Source of the DNA: Rhizobacter terrae
Lineage (GTDB): Bacteria > Pseudomonadota > Gammaproteobacteria > Burkholderiales > Burkholderiaceae_C
Length of the DNA stretch: 64,000 nt
NCBI RefSeq assembly: GCF_003852895.1
Contig: NZ_QUSW01000009.1
Span: forward strand, 186,001 to 250,000
Direction of reading: 5' to 3'
A model generated the notes under the pieces. That model saw nothing but the letters and a program-made list of their open reading frames with translations, had not been told where the DNA came from and did not search any database. How positions within the stretch are numbered: the first letter of the stretch is position 1; the number at the start of each line of letters is the position of its first letter. The translations under genes were made by a program, and so were the position numbers. This document shows positions 49,552-58,845 of this stretch, piece by piece.

Positions 49552-50523
49552 TCAGTCGGGCGCCAGCGCCTTGTTGAACACGCCGGCCAGGCGCACACCG
49601 GCCTTGACGAGCTGGGTGGCGACGTCCCTCTTCGCCTGGTCGGCATAGGCCTTGCTCAGCTTGTAGACCTTGCCCGACGGCGTTGACGACGGAACCGGCA
49701 GATCGCCGTAGGCATCGCGCCGGGCCAGCGCGTAGGACTCCAGCGCCCAGCGCCGCGGGCTCGGGTCGTGCTGCCATTGCGTGACCTGCTGCGCGGTGGG
49801 CTTCTTGAGTGCCGCCACGACCTCCTGGGGCGACGGGTTGGGCTTGCCGGGCCTGGCCGCCACGGCATCCACGAAGGTCACGTCCCAGTGGTGATGCAAC
49901 GGCTGGGCACTGCCGCCATTCACTGTCGCATTCTTGCCGTTGCCGCCGTGGTCCACGTCGTCTGCCGCATGCAGGGGCTGGTGGATGTCGCCCACGAAGT
50001 GCATCAGGTACTTGATGGCCAGGCGCTTTTCATCCGCGCTGGCAGAGGGCGACGACAGCTCCAGCGCGAACTGCTCGATCTTGTTGACGGCGCAGTCGGG
50101 GTCCGGCCCTTCGGAGCCGAGGTCGCCCGGCGGCAGCGGCTGGAAGCCATAGCACGCCTGCTCCAGCGAGCCGCCATGGATCTCGATGTCGGCGAAGTGC
50201 CAGTAGTAGGAATGGATGTCATCGGGCGTCACGCCCGGGCCGCGCTGCGAGTCGCGGTAGTAGTCGGCCCACGTGGCCTGCCGGTCGAAGGAGGCGTTGG
50301 TCATCACGCCGTCGCGCATCGGGTACGGCTTGGGGTCGTTCGCCAGCATGGCGGTGATGGCATCGCGCGCCTTGGGCGACATGTGTTCCCAGGCCACCAG
50401 TGCGACGACCTGGTGGCCCTTGTCGCCCCAGGCCTGCGCGGACGGCGACAGCACGGCGCAGGCGCAGCAGACGAGCGACAGCGCGGCGAAGCGGGCGCAG
50501 GCCCGCCGTTCCAATGCGTTCAT
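49552..50523 (-). CDS. S1/P1-type nuclease, secreted
   Basis: The 323-aa protein has a signal peptide (FAALSLVCCACAVLSPSAQA) directly followed by WGDKGHQ, the mature N-terminal Trp that binds zinc in S1/P1 nucleases. Further zinc ligands are visible in WHFADIE, YLMHFVGDIHQPLHAADD, DHGGNG and LHHHWD. It should be a periplasmic or extracellular single-strand nuclease/3'-nucleotidase used in phosphate or nucleotide scavenging. It is convergent with the YbaK-like gene, 12 bases away. Confidence 0.9.
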   Translation of the reverse strand: MNALERRACARFAALSLVCCACAVLSPSAQAWGDKGHQVVALVAWEHMSPKARDAITAMLANDPKPYPMRDGVMTNASFDRQATWADYYRDSQRGPGVTPDDIHSYYWHFADIEIHGGSLEQACYGFQPLPPGDLGSEGPDPDCAVNKIEQFALELSSPSASADEKRLAIKYLMHFVGDIHQPLHAADDVDHGGNGKNATVNGGSAQPLHHHWDVTFVDAVAARPGKPNPSPQEVVAALKKPTAQQVTQWQHDPSPRRWALESYALARRDAYGDLPVPSSTPSGKVYKLSKAYADQAKRDVATQLVKAGVRLAGVFNKALAPD

Positions 50524-50611
50524 GACTTGGTTCTCCCTGCAATGCGATGGCAGCTTTGCAAGTGATCCTAGCCATGAGGCGGCCGCGCCGCCTCCCTAGC
50601 TTTGACGAGAT

Positions 50612-51098
50612 TCAGGCCTTGCCGTCGAAGGCCGCCTGCAGCTTGGCGATGTCCAGCTTGACCATGGTCATCATCGCGTCGCTCGCACGCTTGCTCTTGG
50701 CCTTGTCGGGGCTGGCCATCATGTCGATCATCGCCGTGGGCACGATCTGCCAGCACACGCCGAAGCGGTCGCGCAGCCAGCCACACTGCTCGGCCGTGCC
50801 GCCTTCGAGCAGCGCATCCCAGTAGCGGTCGACTTCGGCCTGGTCGGCGCAGTTCACCATGAAGGAGATGGCATGGTTGAACGGGTCCATCGGGGCCGGC
50901 GCTCATGGCCGTGAAGTCCTGGCCGAAGATGGTGAAGTCGACCACCTTCACGGACCCCGGCGGGCCGCTGGGCGAGTCGCTTTGCATGCTGACCACGCGC
51001 CGGATGCGCGAGTCGGGAAAGATGGAGGTGTAGAGCCGGGCGGCCTCCTCGGCCTCCTTGGCATACCAGAGGAAGGGGGTGATCTTCTGAAGGGACAT
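50612..51098 (-). pseudogene. VOC/PhnB-like protein gene with a 1-base frameshift
   Basis: The first part, from ATG 51098, is a PhnB-like VOC domain (ITPFLWYAKEAEEAARLYTS; DFTIFGQDFTAMSAGP). The family's continuation (MDPFNHAISFMVNCADQAEV, ending AKLQAAFDGKA) is in the next frame from 50890. The switch coincides with a run of four G on the plus strand at 50892-50895; three would restore one 161-residue frame. It is either a real recent inactivation or an assembly error in the homopolymer. Confidence 0.75.
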
Positions 51099-51354
51099 CT
51101 GTTTCTCCTGTCTTGGCCTCGGTGGAATTCTGGCGGGCCGAATGGCTCGTCATGAGGACGACGAACGGGGCCGGACGAAATCGACAGCGTCGCATCGATT
51201 TTTCTGCAGCCTGGGCGATGCCCGGACCCGGCGCCGGGTCTTTTGCGGGCACCGCCGACGATTCGTCGGTGTCCGCCGTGATTCATGCAGCACGGGGCGT
51301 GCCCCGTCTTGTCCCGATTGAGACCGGCGACACTCGCACGCACACTGCCGACCC

Positions 51355-52425
51355 ATGGCTGACACCACCGCTCCCCTGCCCGCCGGACTGGCCCGCGTCA
51401 TCGCGTGGCCACGCGTGCGCTACACCGTCCTCGCGGCGCTTCCCTTCGCGCTCCTTCACCTCGCATCCACCACCCCGCTGCCTGTGTGGGCCGTGCGCAC
51501 CGTGATCGTCGGCCTGCTCGCGATGCTGGCCTTCGGACTGTGCGAACAGTGGCCGGCGCGGCTGCCAAGCTCCATGCCGCGATGGGCGTGGCAGCTCATC
51601 GGCGTGGAGACGGCGATTCCCTTGGGCGGACTCGTGGCCTACTGGGTCACGACCGGCGAGTGGCAGTTCTGGCTCAATCCGCTGCGCGTCAACGGCTGCG
51701 TGCAGATGGTCTTCACCGGCTGGCTCTTCGCGCCCTGGATCGCGCTGGGCGCGATGGTGAAGCAGCGCGAGGAACTCGCGCGGACCCAGGCCCTGGCCTT
51801 CCAGCTGGAGCGCAGCGAACTCGAACGGCAGGCCCTGGACGCACGCATGCGCCTGCTGCAAGCGCAGGTGCAGCCGCACTTCCTGTTCAACACCCTGGCC
51901 AACGTGCGTGCGCTGGTGCGCTCCAATTCGCCCCAGACACCGGCCGTGCTGGACAGCCTCATTGCCTACCTGCGCGCCGCCGTGCCCCGGCTGGACGAGA
52001 ACGCGAGCACACTCTCGCAGGAGATCGAGCTGGTCCGCGCCTACCTGGAACTGATGCGAATGCGCATGCCCGACCGACTGCAATACAGCCTGCATGCCGA
52101 CGACGCCGCACTGCCGCTGCGCTGCCCGCCGATGGCGCTGCACACGCTGGTGGAGAACGCCGTGCGGCACGGCATCGACCCGGGCGAGGAAGGCGGCCGC
52201 GTGGACATCGTCATCACCGTGCGCGAGGGGCGTTGCGTCATGCGCGTCACCGACACGGGCGTGGGCCTGCAGGCGCCGGGCGACGGCCTGGGCACGGGGC
52301 TCAGCACCCTGCGCGAACGCATGCAGCTGGCCTTTGCAGGCGATGCGCGGCTGAGCCTGACGGGTGTGATGCCGCACGGCGTGTGCGCCGAGCTGGAGTT
52401 TCCCGCGCAAGGTGGCGGCGCATGA
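51355..52425 (+). CDS. LytS/AlgZ-type sensor histidine kinase
   Basis: The 356-aa protein has about four N-terminal membrane segments (20-130), a short coiled coil, then a His_kinase domain with phospho-acceptor H175 in QVQPHFLFNTL, the helix AELIRAYLELMRMRMPDRL-like ELVRAYLELMRMRM, the N box ENAVRHGI and a GLG(T)GLSTLRERM ATP lid. It phosphorylates the LytTR regulator encoded next, whose ATG overlaps its stop. AlgZ/AlgR-type pairs control surface polysaccharide or motility in related bacteria; target genes here are unknown. Confidence 0.88.
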   Translation: MADTTAPLPAGLARVIAWPRVRYTVLAALPFALLHLASTTPLPVWAVRTVIVGLLAMLAFGLCEQWPARLPSSMPRWAWQLIGVETAIPLGGLVAYWVTTGEWQFWLNPLRVNGCVQMVFTGWLFAPWIALGAMVKQREELARTQALAFQLERSELERQALDARMRLLQAQVQPHFLFNTLANVRALVRSNSPQTPAVLDSLIAYLRAAVPRLDENASTLSQEIELVRAYLELMRMRMPDRLQYSLHADDAALPLRCPPMALHTLVENAVRHGIDPGEEGGRVDIVITVREGRCVMRVTDTGVGLQAPGDGLGTGLSTLRERMQLAFAGDARLSLTGVMPHGVCAELEFPAQGGGA

Positions 52426-53207
52426 GCAGCAAGCAGCCCACCGCGCTGATCGCCGACGACGAGCCGCTGCTGCGCGAGGAACTCACCGCGCTGCTGGCCC
52501 AGGCCTGGCCCGAGCTGCGCATCGTGGCCGAGGCACGCAACGGACGCGAGGCGGTGGAGCGCTTCGAGGAGCACCATCCCGACATCTGCTTCCTCGACGT
52601 GCAGATGCCCGGCATGTCGGGCGTGGACGCGGCACGGCAGATCCGTGGCCAGGCCCACCTGGTCTTCGTCACCGCCTTCGACCAGTACGCACTCAAGGCC
52701 TTCGAGCATGGTGTGCTGGACTACCTCGTCAAGCCGGTGGAGCCCGCCCGGCTGGCCACCACCGTCCAGCGCTTGCGCGAACGCATGCAGTCCTCCTCGC
52801 CGTCCGACGCGACGGAGGATCTGCTGCGCCAGCTGGCGGCCCAGCTCCAGCCCACCGGCGCCAAGGCCCCCTTGCGATGGATCCGCGCCAGCGTCGGACA
52901 GGCGCTGCGCCTCATTGCCGTGGACGACATCGACTTCCTGCGCTCCGACGAGAAGTACACGCTGGTGGCCTGGCGCGGCGACGATGGCCAGCCCGCCGAG
53001 GCCTTGATCAGCACCACCATCAAGGCCTTGCTGCCGCAGCTGGACGACACGCACTTCGTGCAGGTGCACCGCAGCGTGGTGGTGAACCTGCGCTCCATCC
53101 AGCAGGTCACGCGCGGCGTGAACGAGACCGCCGACATCCACCTCAAGGGCCGCCCCGAGGTGCTGCCGGTCAGCCGCACCTACCTGCACCTGTTCCGGCA
53201 GATGTAA
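52422..53207 (+). CDS. LytTR-family response regulator (AlgR-like)
   Basis: This 261-aa protein starts in an ATGA overlap with the kinase. The receiver domain has D12/D13, phospho-acceptor D59 in ICFLDVQMPG, and the conserved Lys in DYLVKPVEP. The LytTR DNA-binding domain occupies about 155-260 (DIDFLRSDEKYTLVAWRG; FVQVHRSVVVNLRSIQQV; VSRTYLHLFRQM). It should bind paired direct repeats at target promoters when phosphorylated by the adjacent kinase. Confidence 0.9.
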   Translation: MSSKQPTALIADDEPLLREELTALLAQAWPELRIVAEARNGREAVERFEEHHPDICFLDVQMPGMSGVDAARQIRGQAHLVFVTAFDQYALKAFEHGVLDYLVKPVEPARLATTVQRLRERMQSSSPSDATEDLLRQLAAQLQPTGAKAPLRWIRASVGQALRLIAVDDIDFLRSDEKYTLVAWRGDDGQPAEALISTTIKALLPQLDDTHFVQVHRSVVVNLRSIQQVTRGVNETADIHLKGRPEVLPVSRTYLHLFRQM

Positions 53208-53328
53208 GCACGCGACCCCCTTCGCCCCCCGGATCAGGTGTCGCATCCGCGGGACTTCTGGCGCTTCCCCTGACCCGCGGCGCGGCACGGCTTGAGACAA
53301 TCGCCGGCGGAAAGAGGGGAAGTGATCC

Positions 53329-54282
53329 GTGAGAGCAGCACCAAGAACGATGCCGTGGCGGGGAATCCAGGGCGCATCGGCCACCGCAAGATCGAGTCGG
53401 AATCCGCGCCTGGCAGCGCGAATCGGTGCTTTGAGTGCACTGCAAGCTGCCTTGATGGTCCTGCCGGGCCATGCCCAGGCCGAGGGCAACTCCTGCGACG
53501 TGCTCAAGGCCAGGCTCGGCTCGCGCATCGAAGCGGGTGGCGTGCATGGCTACAGCCTGGAAGCGGTGCCATCGAAAACACCGACACCGTCGGGTGCGAA
53601 GGTGATCGGCACTTGCGAAGGCGGCGCGTGGAAGATGCTGTATCGGCGCTTCGGCGGAAGTTCGGCGGCCGAGGCATCGCCCGAGCCGGCTCCCGCGGCC
53701 CAGCCCAAGGCAGCGCCGGCGCCTGCGCCGGTGGCACCGAAGGAGGCTGTGGTCAAGGCACCTGCGCCGCAGAAGCCTGTGGTTGAGCCCCGGCCTCCTG
53801 CGCCTGCACCGGCACCCGTGGTCGCCGCAGCGCCTGCCCCTGCCCCCGCCCCCGCCCCTGCCGTCGGGCCTTTGCCTGCCCCCGCGGCCAAGCCTGCGAC
53901 GCCTCCGGTGGCAGCCGCATCTGTTCCCGCACCCGCACCGGTGATCGCTGCCGCACCAACGCCGGTGGTGGTCGCCGCGTCACAGGCACCCTTGCCTCCC
54001 GTGGCGGCGGCTTCCGCTGCAGACCTCGCAGCATCCGCAAGCACGACAAGCCCCGCGGCCAGCGCGGTGGAGACCCCGCCGCCCGCACCGGAGGCCGCTG
54101 CCAAGCCCGCCGAGACCGAGCCGCTGATCACGCAGCGCACCGCCGAATTCCTCACGGCCCACTGGCCCTGGATCACCGGGCTGGCCCTGCTGCCGCTGCT
54201 GGCACTGCTGTGGGCCTGGCGGTCTCACCGCAGCGCCTTCGACGAGGCTGGTCTCCCGCGCGGTCCCAAGCTGCGCATCTGA
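53329..54282 (+). CDS. DUF1161-domain protein with Pro/Ala linker and C-terminal TM
   Basis: I start at GTG 53329 (AGGGGA upstream); ATG 53350 is possible. Of 317 residues, the first 50 end in a signal-like stretch (ALQAALMVLPGHAQA). Residues about 55-107 match DUF1161: SCDVLKARLGSRIEAGGVHG, then GAKVIGTCEGGAWKMLYRR. About 150 residues of Pro/Ala/Val low-complexity sequence follow (PAPAPAPVVAAAPAPAP type), then one membrane segment (WITGLALLPLLALLWAW) and a basic tail. Fusion of DUF1161 to a long linker and anchor is unusual; it may span the periplasm. Confidence 0.75.
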   Translation: MRAAPRTMPWRGIQGASATARSSRNPRLAARIGALSALQAALMVLPGHAQAEGNSCDVLKARLGSRIEAGGVHGYSLEAVPSKTPTPSGAKVIGTCEGGAWKMLYRRFGGSSAAEASPEPAPAAQPKAAPAPAPVAPKEAVVKAPAPQKPVVEPRPPAPAPAPVVAAAPAPAPAPAPAVGPLPAPAAKPATPPVAAASVPAPAPVIAAAPTPVVVAASQAPLPPVAAASAADLAASASTTSPAASAVETPPPAPEAAAKPAETEPLITQRTAEFLTAHWPWITGLALLPLLALLWAWRSHRSAFDEAGLPRGPKLRI

Positions 54283-54438
54283 ATCCGTGGCCGCCGGACC
54301 TCGCGGCCTTGATCCAGCGCAAATTCCGATCCGTCCCGCACCTCAAGTTGCAGCCGGGTCCTCCGATAGCAGGACATGGTGGGAACCACCGGCACGAGGC
54401 CGGCCGTCCCTTCCGATGCTGTCTGAAAGGGAACGCGC

Positions 54439-54807
54439 ATGAACGCCCTCGTCGTCGACGACAACCAGCTCAACGGACGGCTGGTGTCGGTCTTCCTCAA
54501 GCGCCTGGGCTGGGAGGTTCAGTGCGTGGCGAGCGGCGACGCTGCCCTGCAGTCGCTCAAGGGCACCCGCTTCGACATGGTGCTGCTGGACCTGCGCATG
54601 CCGGTGATGACCGGCGAACAAGCCTGCCGCACGCTGCGTGCCGACCCGGCGCATGCAGGCCTGTACGTGGTGGCCTTCACGGCCCACGGCATGGCGGAGG
54701 AACGCGACAGGATGCGTGCAGCCGGCTTCGACGAGTTGCTCATCAAGCCCATCAGCTTCGCCGACGTCAAATCCGTCTGCGATCATTTCTTCGCCCGCGC
54801 CGCATGA
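54439..54807 (+). CDS. Stand-alone receiver (CheY-like) response regulator
   Basis: The 122-aa protein (AAAGGGAA upstream of ATG 54439) is a single receiver domain: D7/D8 pocket, phospho-acceptor D51 in MVLLDLRMP, Thr in VVAFTAHG and Lys in LLIKPIS. Its stop overlaps the start of a REC-EAL protein (ATGA). It probably relays phosphate within the local kinase/Hpt network, perhaps to influence c-di-GMP turnover. Confidence 0.87.
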   Translation: MNALVVDDNQLNGRLVSVFLKRLGWEVQCVASGDAALQSLKGTRFDMVLLDLRMPVMTGEQACRTLRADPAHAGLYVVAFTAHGMAEERDRMRAAGFDELLIKPISFADVKSVCDHFFARAA

Positions 54808-56015
54808 GGGCGGCACAACGCTCCGCCTGGGTGGTCATCGACGACGCCCACCAGGCCTGGACCGTGGGACGTGCCCTGCAGGACGCCGGCTGGAACCTCT
54901 CGGGCATCGCCAACGGCATGAAAGGCGCACGGGACCTGCTGCGTTGCGTGCCTCACACGCCGGACGTCGTGGTCACAGGGCTTCGCTTCCAGGATGGCGA
55001 CGGCCTGCAACTGGTGCGGCTGCTCGGCGGACTGCCGGCCGCCCCATCGATCTTCATCGCCAGCCACCAGCAGCGTGCCGTCATCAAGGCGGCCGTTGCG
55101 CTGGCGCAGGCCAGCGCCGTGCCGGTCGTGGGCGTGGCCGAGCAGCCGGTGGACGCGCAGGCCATCGCCGCGACCCTGGGCCGGGTCGAGTTCAAGACCC
55201 CCCGCCGCGCCGCCCAGCCCCGCCCCCAGGAACTGAGCGTGGATGAAGTCCGCGCCCTGATGGCGCAAGGCGCGATTGCGCCCTGGCTGCAGCCCAAGGT
55301 TCGGGTGGACACCTGCGAGGTCGTCGGCTTCGAGGCGCTGATGCGTGCGCAGGATGCCGAAGGCCGGCTCATCACCCCGGACCGCCTGATCGGCCCGCTG
55401 GCCGCTGGAGGGCTGCTCGATCAGGCGTCCATGCAGATGGCCAGGCAGACCATTGACTTCGTGGGGCACTGCCTGTCCGAGGGCATGGCCATCAGCGCGT
55501 CGATCAACATCAGCATGCAATCGCTGGCCAACTTCGGGTTCTGCCAGGAACTGGTCCGCGCGGTCGACGCCATCGAGCTGGACCCGAGCTGGATCACCAT
55601 CGAGATCACGGAAAGCGAGACCATGTGCGACCTGGCCCAGGTCATCGAGAACACCGCGCGCATCCGCATGCTGGGCTTCAACCTCGCCATCGACGACTTC
55701 GGCACGGCGTACTCGAGCTTCTTCCAGCTCTCGCAAATTCCGTTCTCCGAACTCAAGATCGAACGAGCCTTCGTCACCGGCCTCGGCGAAGACCCGGCTC
55801 GCCAGGCCATCGTGCGGGCTTGCGCCCAGCTGGGCAGTTCGCTCGGGTTGCAGGTCGTGGCCGAAGGCGTGGAGAACGCCAGCGAACTGGCGGCCGTGCG
55901 GCAGTGCGGATGCAGCCAGGTCCAGGGCTATCTCGTGTCCCGTCCGATGCCGCCCCAATTGGCCTTTGACTGGCTGCGGCAACTCGACAACGTTTGCGTG
56001 CCCCTGCCGGCCTGA
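54804..56015 (+). CDS. Degenerate REC - EAL c-di-GMP phosphodiesterase
   Basis: The 403-aa protein starts at ATG 54804. Residues 1-120 have receiver-like strands (SAWVVIDDAHQAW; PDVVVTGLRFQDGDG) but the phospho-acceptor Asp is replaced, so this receiver is probably a docking module. The EAL domain (about 145-395) keeps the metal and catalytic residues: EVVGFEALMR, SINIS, IEITESE, AIDDFGTAYSS, LKIER, VAEGVEN and QGYLVSRP. It should hydrolyse c-di-GMP to pGpG. It is convergent with a PAS kinase operon, with a 12-base gap. Confidence 0.87.
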   Translation: MRAAQRSAWVVIDDAHQAWTVGRALQDAGWNLSGIANGMKGARDLLRCVPHTPDVVVTGLRFQDGDGLQLVRLLGGLPAAPSIFIASHQQRAVIKAAVALAQASAVPVVGVAEQPVDAQAIAATLGRVEFKTPRRAAQPRPQELSVDEVRALMAQGAIAPWLQPKVRVDTCEVVGFEALMRAQDAEGRLITPDRLIGPLAAGGLLDQASMQMARQTIDFVGHCLSEGMAISASINISMQSLANFGFCQELVRAVDAIELDPSWITIEITESETMCDLAQVIENTARIRMLGFNLAIDDFGTAYSSFFQLSQIPFSELKIERAFVTGLGEDPARQAIVRACAQLGSSLGLQVVAEGVENASELAAVRQCGCSQVQGYLVSRPMPPQLAFDWLRQLDNVCVPLPA

Positions 56016-56027
56016 ACGGCCCGACGG

Positions 56028-57995
56028 TCAGGCCGCCGCGGCAGGCGCCGGCTGCGCTGAAGGAAGCGGCCGCGCGTCCACCTGCGGCAGCCACATCGTG
56101 ACCGTGGTGCCCCGGCCCGCTTCACTGGACAGCTCCAGGAGGCCGCCGAGCAGCTCGATGATCTCCTTGACGATGCTCATGCCCAGGCCGGTGCCCGGGA
56201 TGGTGCCCGAGTCGTCGGCCCGGTAGAACCGCTCGCACACGCGGGCGAGCTGCTCCGGCGTCATGCCGATGCCCTGGTCCACCACGGTGATGCCCGCCTG
56301 TGCGCTGCCCTCTTGCCGCCGAGTGACCACACTCACCCGCACCTCGCCCCCCTGAGGCGAGTACTTGTAGGCGTTGGACACCACGTTGCGCAAGGCTTGG
56401 CCGAGCTTGGACGGATCGACCTTCACGCTGGCCGGCTCCGCAGCCAGCTCCACGATGGGACCAGGCCGGTCGGCCGGCGGACTGTATTCGGCGACCACCG
56501 AGTTCACGATGTCGCGCACGTCCACCACCTCGGGCCTGAAGTCCTTGCCGCGACGCGCCTCGATGCGGGCCAGGTCCAGCAGCTCGTTGACGATGTCGAT
56601 CATGATCCCCGTCTGCCGGTAGACGATGGCCACCACCTCCGCCTGGCGCTCGGGCGACAGGCGCCGCTTCATCATCAGCTCCGTGAAGCCGTAGATGCTC
56701 GTCATCGGCGTGCGCAGTTCATGCGCGGCTGTCGACAGGAATTCGCTCTTCAAGCGATCGACTTCGGTTTCGACGGTCACGTCGCGCAGGTGCAGCACCT
56801 GTCCGATCGCGCCGCCCTGCCCCGACCCCAGGCTGAGTTCCACCGTGCGGCGCCCCGGGCCATTCAGGTCGATGGTGCGCCGCCGCCCGCCCATGGATTG
56901 GCCGGAACCTTCCTGGCGCCTCATCGCCTCGAAGGTCGGCAGCGCCTCGGCGCCGCCCATGCAGCACATTGCGAACTGGGCAGCGAATTCATCTTCGGTG
57001 AGGCCGAGCACCTGGGCGTCGTCCACGCCGGTCAAGCGGCTGAACCCGGGACTCACGTAGTTCACGCACAAGGCCTTGTCGAACGAGACGAAGCCGTCCG
57101 GGCTCAGCGAGAAGATGGCGCCCAGCTGCTCGGTGTGCTCCTGCAGCGTGCCCACGAGCTGGGTGATCATCCGCGTGATCGCATCGATGTCGCCGCTTCC
57201 GGCTTCGCCGCGCACGCTGGCGGTGGGCACGAGTTCCTCCAGGATCTTGCGCAGGGCCGCCAGCGCTGCCTCGCGGGCGCGCTCCTCCTGCTGCAATTGC
57301 TCGTTGGTCTGGCGCAGGCTTGTCGCCGTCCTGCTGAGCACGTCGAACGTGCGGCGGAATTCCACCGGCGCGTCGTCGGGGAAGCGCAGTGCGTCTGGCA
57401 CCACGCCATGGGAGAGCTCGTCGCCCATCGAGTCGATCCGCCCGAGCCAGCCCAGCCAGCGGCGAAGCGGCCAGCGGATGAGCACGATGCCCGCGGCCAT
57501 GCCGATGCCGGCCAGCAGCATGGCCACGCGCGCCGAGCGCCACAGGCCCCCGGCAATGCGGTCCGGCGCGAACTGCATGCGCAGCACTCCATAGTCGCGC
57601 CCTCCCGCCACGATGGGCAGGTTGGTGTCGTACAGGCGGTCGGCCACGCGTTCAAGCAGCCACCCAGGCGGCGTCACCACCGGCGCCTCGTGTTGCTCCA
57701 CTCGCACGACGCCGCCACGCACGTCGATGAACGAGGCGCTGGCGAGGTCGGAATGGCTGAGTGCACGCTCCAGCGTGCGTCGGATGGTGTCGTAGTCGCC
57801 GATGACCGCGCTGTCGCTCACCGTCGAGGCCACGATCATGGAGACCGACAGCGAGCGCTCCATGGCGCTTTCCAGCTCAAGGCTGAACACGTAGCGGTAG
57901 AACATGGCCAGACCGCTGGCCACGAAGACAGCCAGGGTCAAGACGTACAGCGCATAGACGCGTCCGACGAGCGAGCGGGGAAGGAGTCGCACCAC
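56028..57995 (-). CDS. PAS sensor histidine kinase paired with a PhnD-type sensor
   Basis: The start is one of two adjacent GTG codons (57995/57992), seven bases after the PhnD gene stop. The 655-aa protein has TM1 at 13-33, a periplasmic domain, TM2 at 157-176, HAMP and coiled coil, a PAS domain at about 285-410 (FSLSPDGFVSFDKALCVNYV), phospho-acceptor H425 in STAAHELRTPM, N box NVVSNAYKYSPQG, VVDQGIGM, and GTGLGMSIV. The binding protein in the same operon probably delivers its signal at the membrane. Confidence 0.88.
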   Translation of the reverse strand: MVRLLPRSLVGRVYALYVLTLAVFVASGLAMFYRYVFSLELESAMERSLSVSMIVASTVSDSAVIGDYDTIRRTLERALSHSDLASASFIDVRGGVVRVEQHEAPVVTPPGWLLERVADRLYDTNLPIVAGGRDYGVLRMQFAPDRIAGGLWRSARVAMLLAGIGMAAGIVLIRWPLRRWLGWLGRIDSMGDELSHGVVPDALRFPDDAPVEFRRTFDVLSRTATSLRQTNEQLQQEERAREAALAALRKILEELVPTASVRGEAGSGDIDAITRMITQLVGTLQEHTEQLGAIFSLSPDGFVSFDKALCVNYVSPGFSRLTGVDDAQVLGLTEDEFAAQFAMCCMGGAEALPTFEAMRRQEGSGQSMGGRRRTIDLNGPGRRTVELSLGSGQGGAIGQVLHLRDVTVETEVDRLKSEFLSTAAHELRTPMTSIYGFTELMMKRRLSPERQAEVVAIVYRQTGIMIDIVNELLDLARIEARRGKDFRPEVVDVRDIVNSVVAEYSPPADRPGPIVELAAEPASVKVDPSKLGQALRNVVSNAYKYSPQGGEVRVSVVTRRQEGSAQAGITVVDQGIGMTPEQLARVCERFYRADDSGTIPGTGLGMSIVKEIIELLGGLLELSSEAGRGTTVTMWLPQVDARPLPSAQPAPAAAA

Positions 57996-58002
57996 GGCGG
58001 GG

Positions 58003-58845
58003 TCACTGCACCTGCTGCGGCGCGCTGCGGTAGAAGTCCCGGTAAGACTTGTACTCGCTGCCGTCGGAGGGCACGAAGGCGGCCATCGCGGGCAGGCCGG
58101 CGGCCTTGGCGGCCTGCTCCAGCACCTCGCGCCCCTGCGGGTCATTCGCCATGGCGAAGAAGGCCGCTGCCACGGCCTTGACGTCGCCGGCAGGCACCTT
58201 GGACGAATGCATCAGGGCCAGGTCGTGCAAAGGGGCCGACGACCACAGCACACGGAAGGCCTTGCCTTCACGCCTGGCATAGCCCTCGACCAGTTGCGAG
58301 TTCGCGCCCGCGGCGGCCGCGCGTCCACTGAAGATCTGGGCGAAGGCCGCATCCATGTTGCCGGCGAACACGACTTTCACGTCGACCTTGTCCTGCAGCA
58401 GATGGCCGTAGGTGAACTTGTAGGCGATGGTGGCCTCGGGCCCGGGAAATGCGACTTCCTTGCCGGCCAGTTGCCGCACGTCGGTGATGGGCGAATCCGC
58501 AGGCACGACGATCTGGCCGCGCACAGGCGGCGTCTCGCGCCGGCCGAACACCTTCCAGCCCAGGTGTTCACGGTCGGGGCTGAAGAGGTGGTTGGAAAAC
58601 ACGAAGTCGACCTCGCGCGCCAGCACGTAGCTCGTGGTGTCTGCCGAGGTCCGGCCGATCTTGAGCTGCAGCTTGACGCCGCTGCGCTCGGAGACGTAGC
58701 GCACGATGGGGTTCCAGTAGGCCGCCGTGACGCTGATGCCGTACTGGTTGACCGGTGAGAAGAAATACTCGGGCTGCGCCTGGGCGGCCAGCGGAAGGCA
58801 CAGTGCCCCCAGGGCCGCGGCCAGGGCACGGCGTGTGGGATTCAT
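58003..58845 (-). CDS. PhnD-like periplasmic phosphate/phosphonate-binding protein
   Basis: The 280-aa protein has a signal peptide (ALAAALGALCLPLAAQAQ) and the PhnD pattern: FFSPVNQYGISVTAAYWNPI, FVFSNHLFSPDREHLGWKVF, VRGQIVVPADSPI, DVRQLAGKEVAFPGPEATIA, and a late KSYRDFYR. ATG 58845 overlaps the stop of a response regulator, and a kinase follows 7 bases on; no permease or ATPase is encoded nearby. It is thus more likely the ligand sensor of the kinase than a transporter subunit. Confidence 0.85.
   Translation of the reverse strand: MNPTRRALAAALGALCLPLAAQAQPEYFFSPVNQYGISVTAAYWNPIVRYVSERSGVKLQLKIGRTSADTTSYVLAREVDFVFSNHLFSPDREHLGWKVFGRRETPPVRGQIVVPADSPITDVRQLAGKEVAFPGPEATIAYKFTYGHLLQDKVDVKVVFAGNMDAAFAQIFSGRAAAAGANSQLVEGYARREGKAFRVLWSSAPLHDLALMHSSKVPAGDVKAVAAAFFAMANDPQGREVLEQAAKAAGLPAMAAFVPSDGSEYKSYRDFYRSAPQQVQ

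Noticed and set aside
56313-58181. 622-codon plus-strand open frame opposite the PAS kinase
   Set aside because: The minus strand has all kinase boxes in order; the plus frame is His/Arg-rich antisense.
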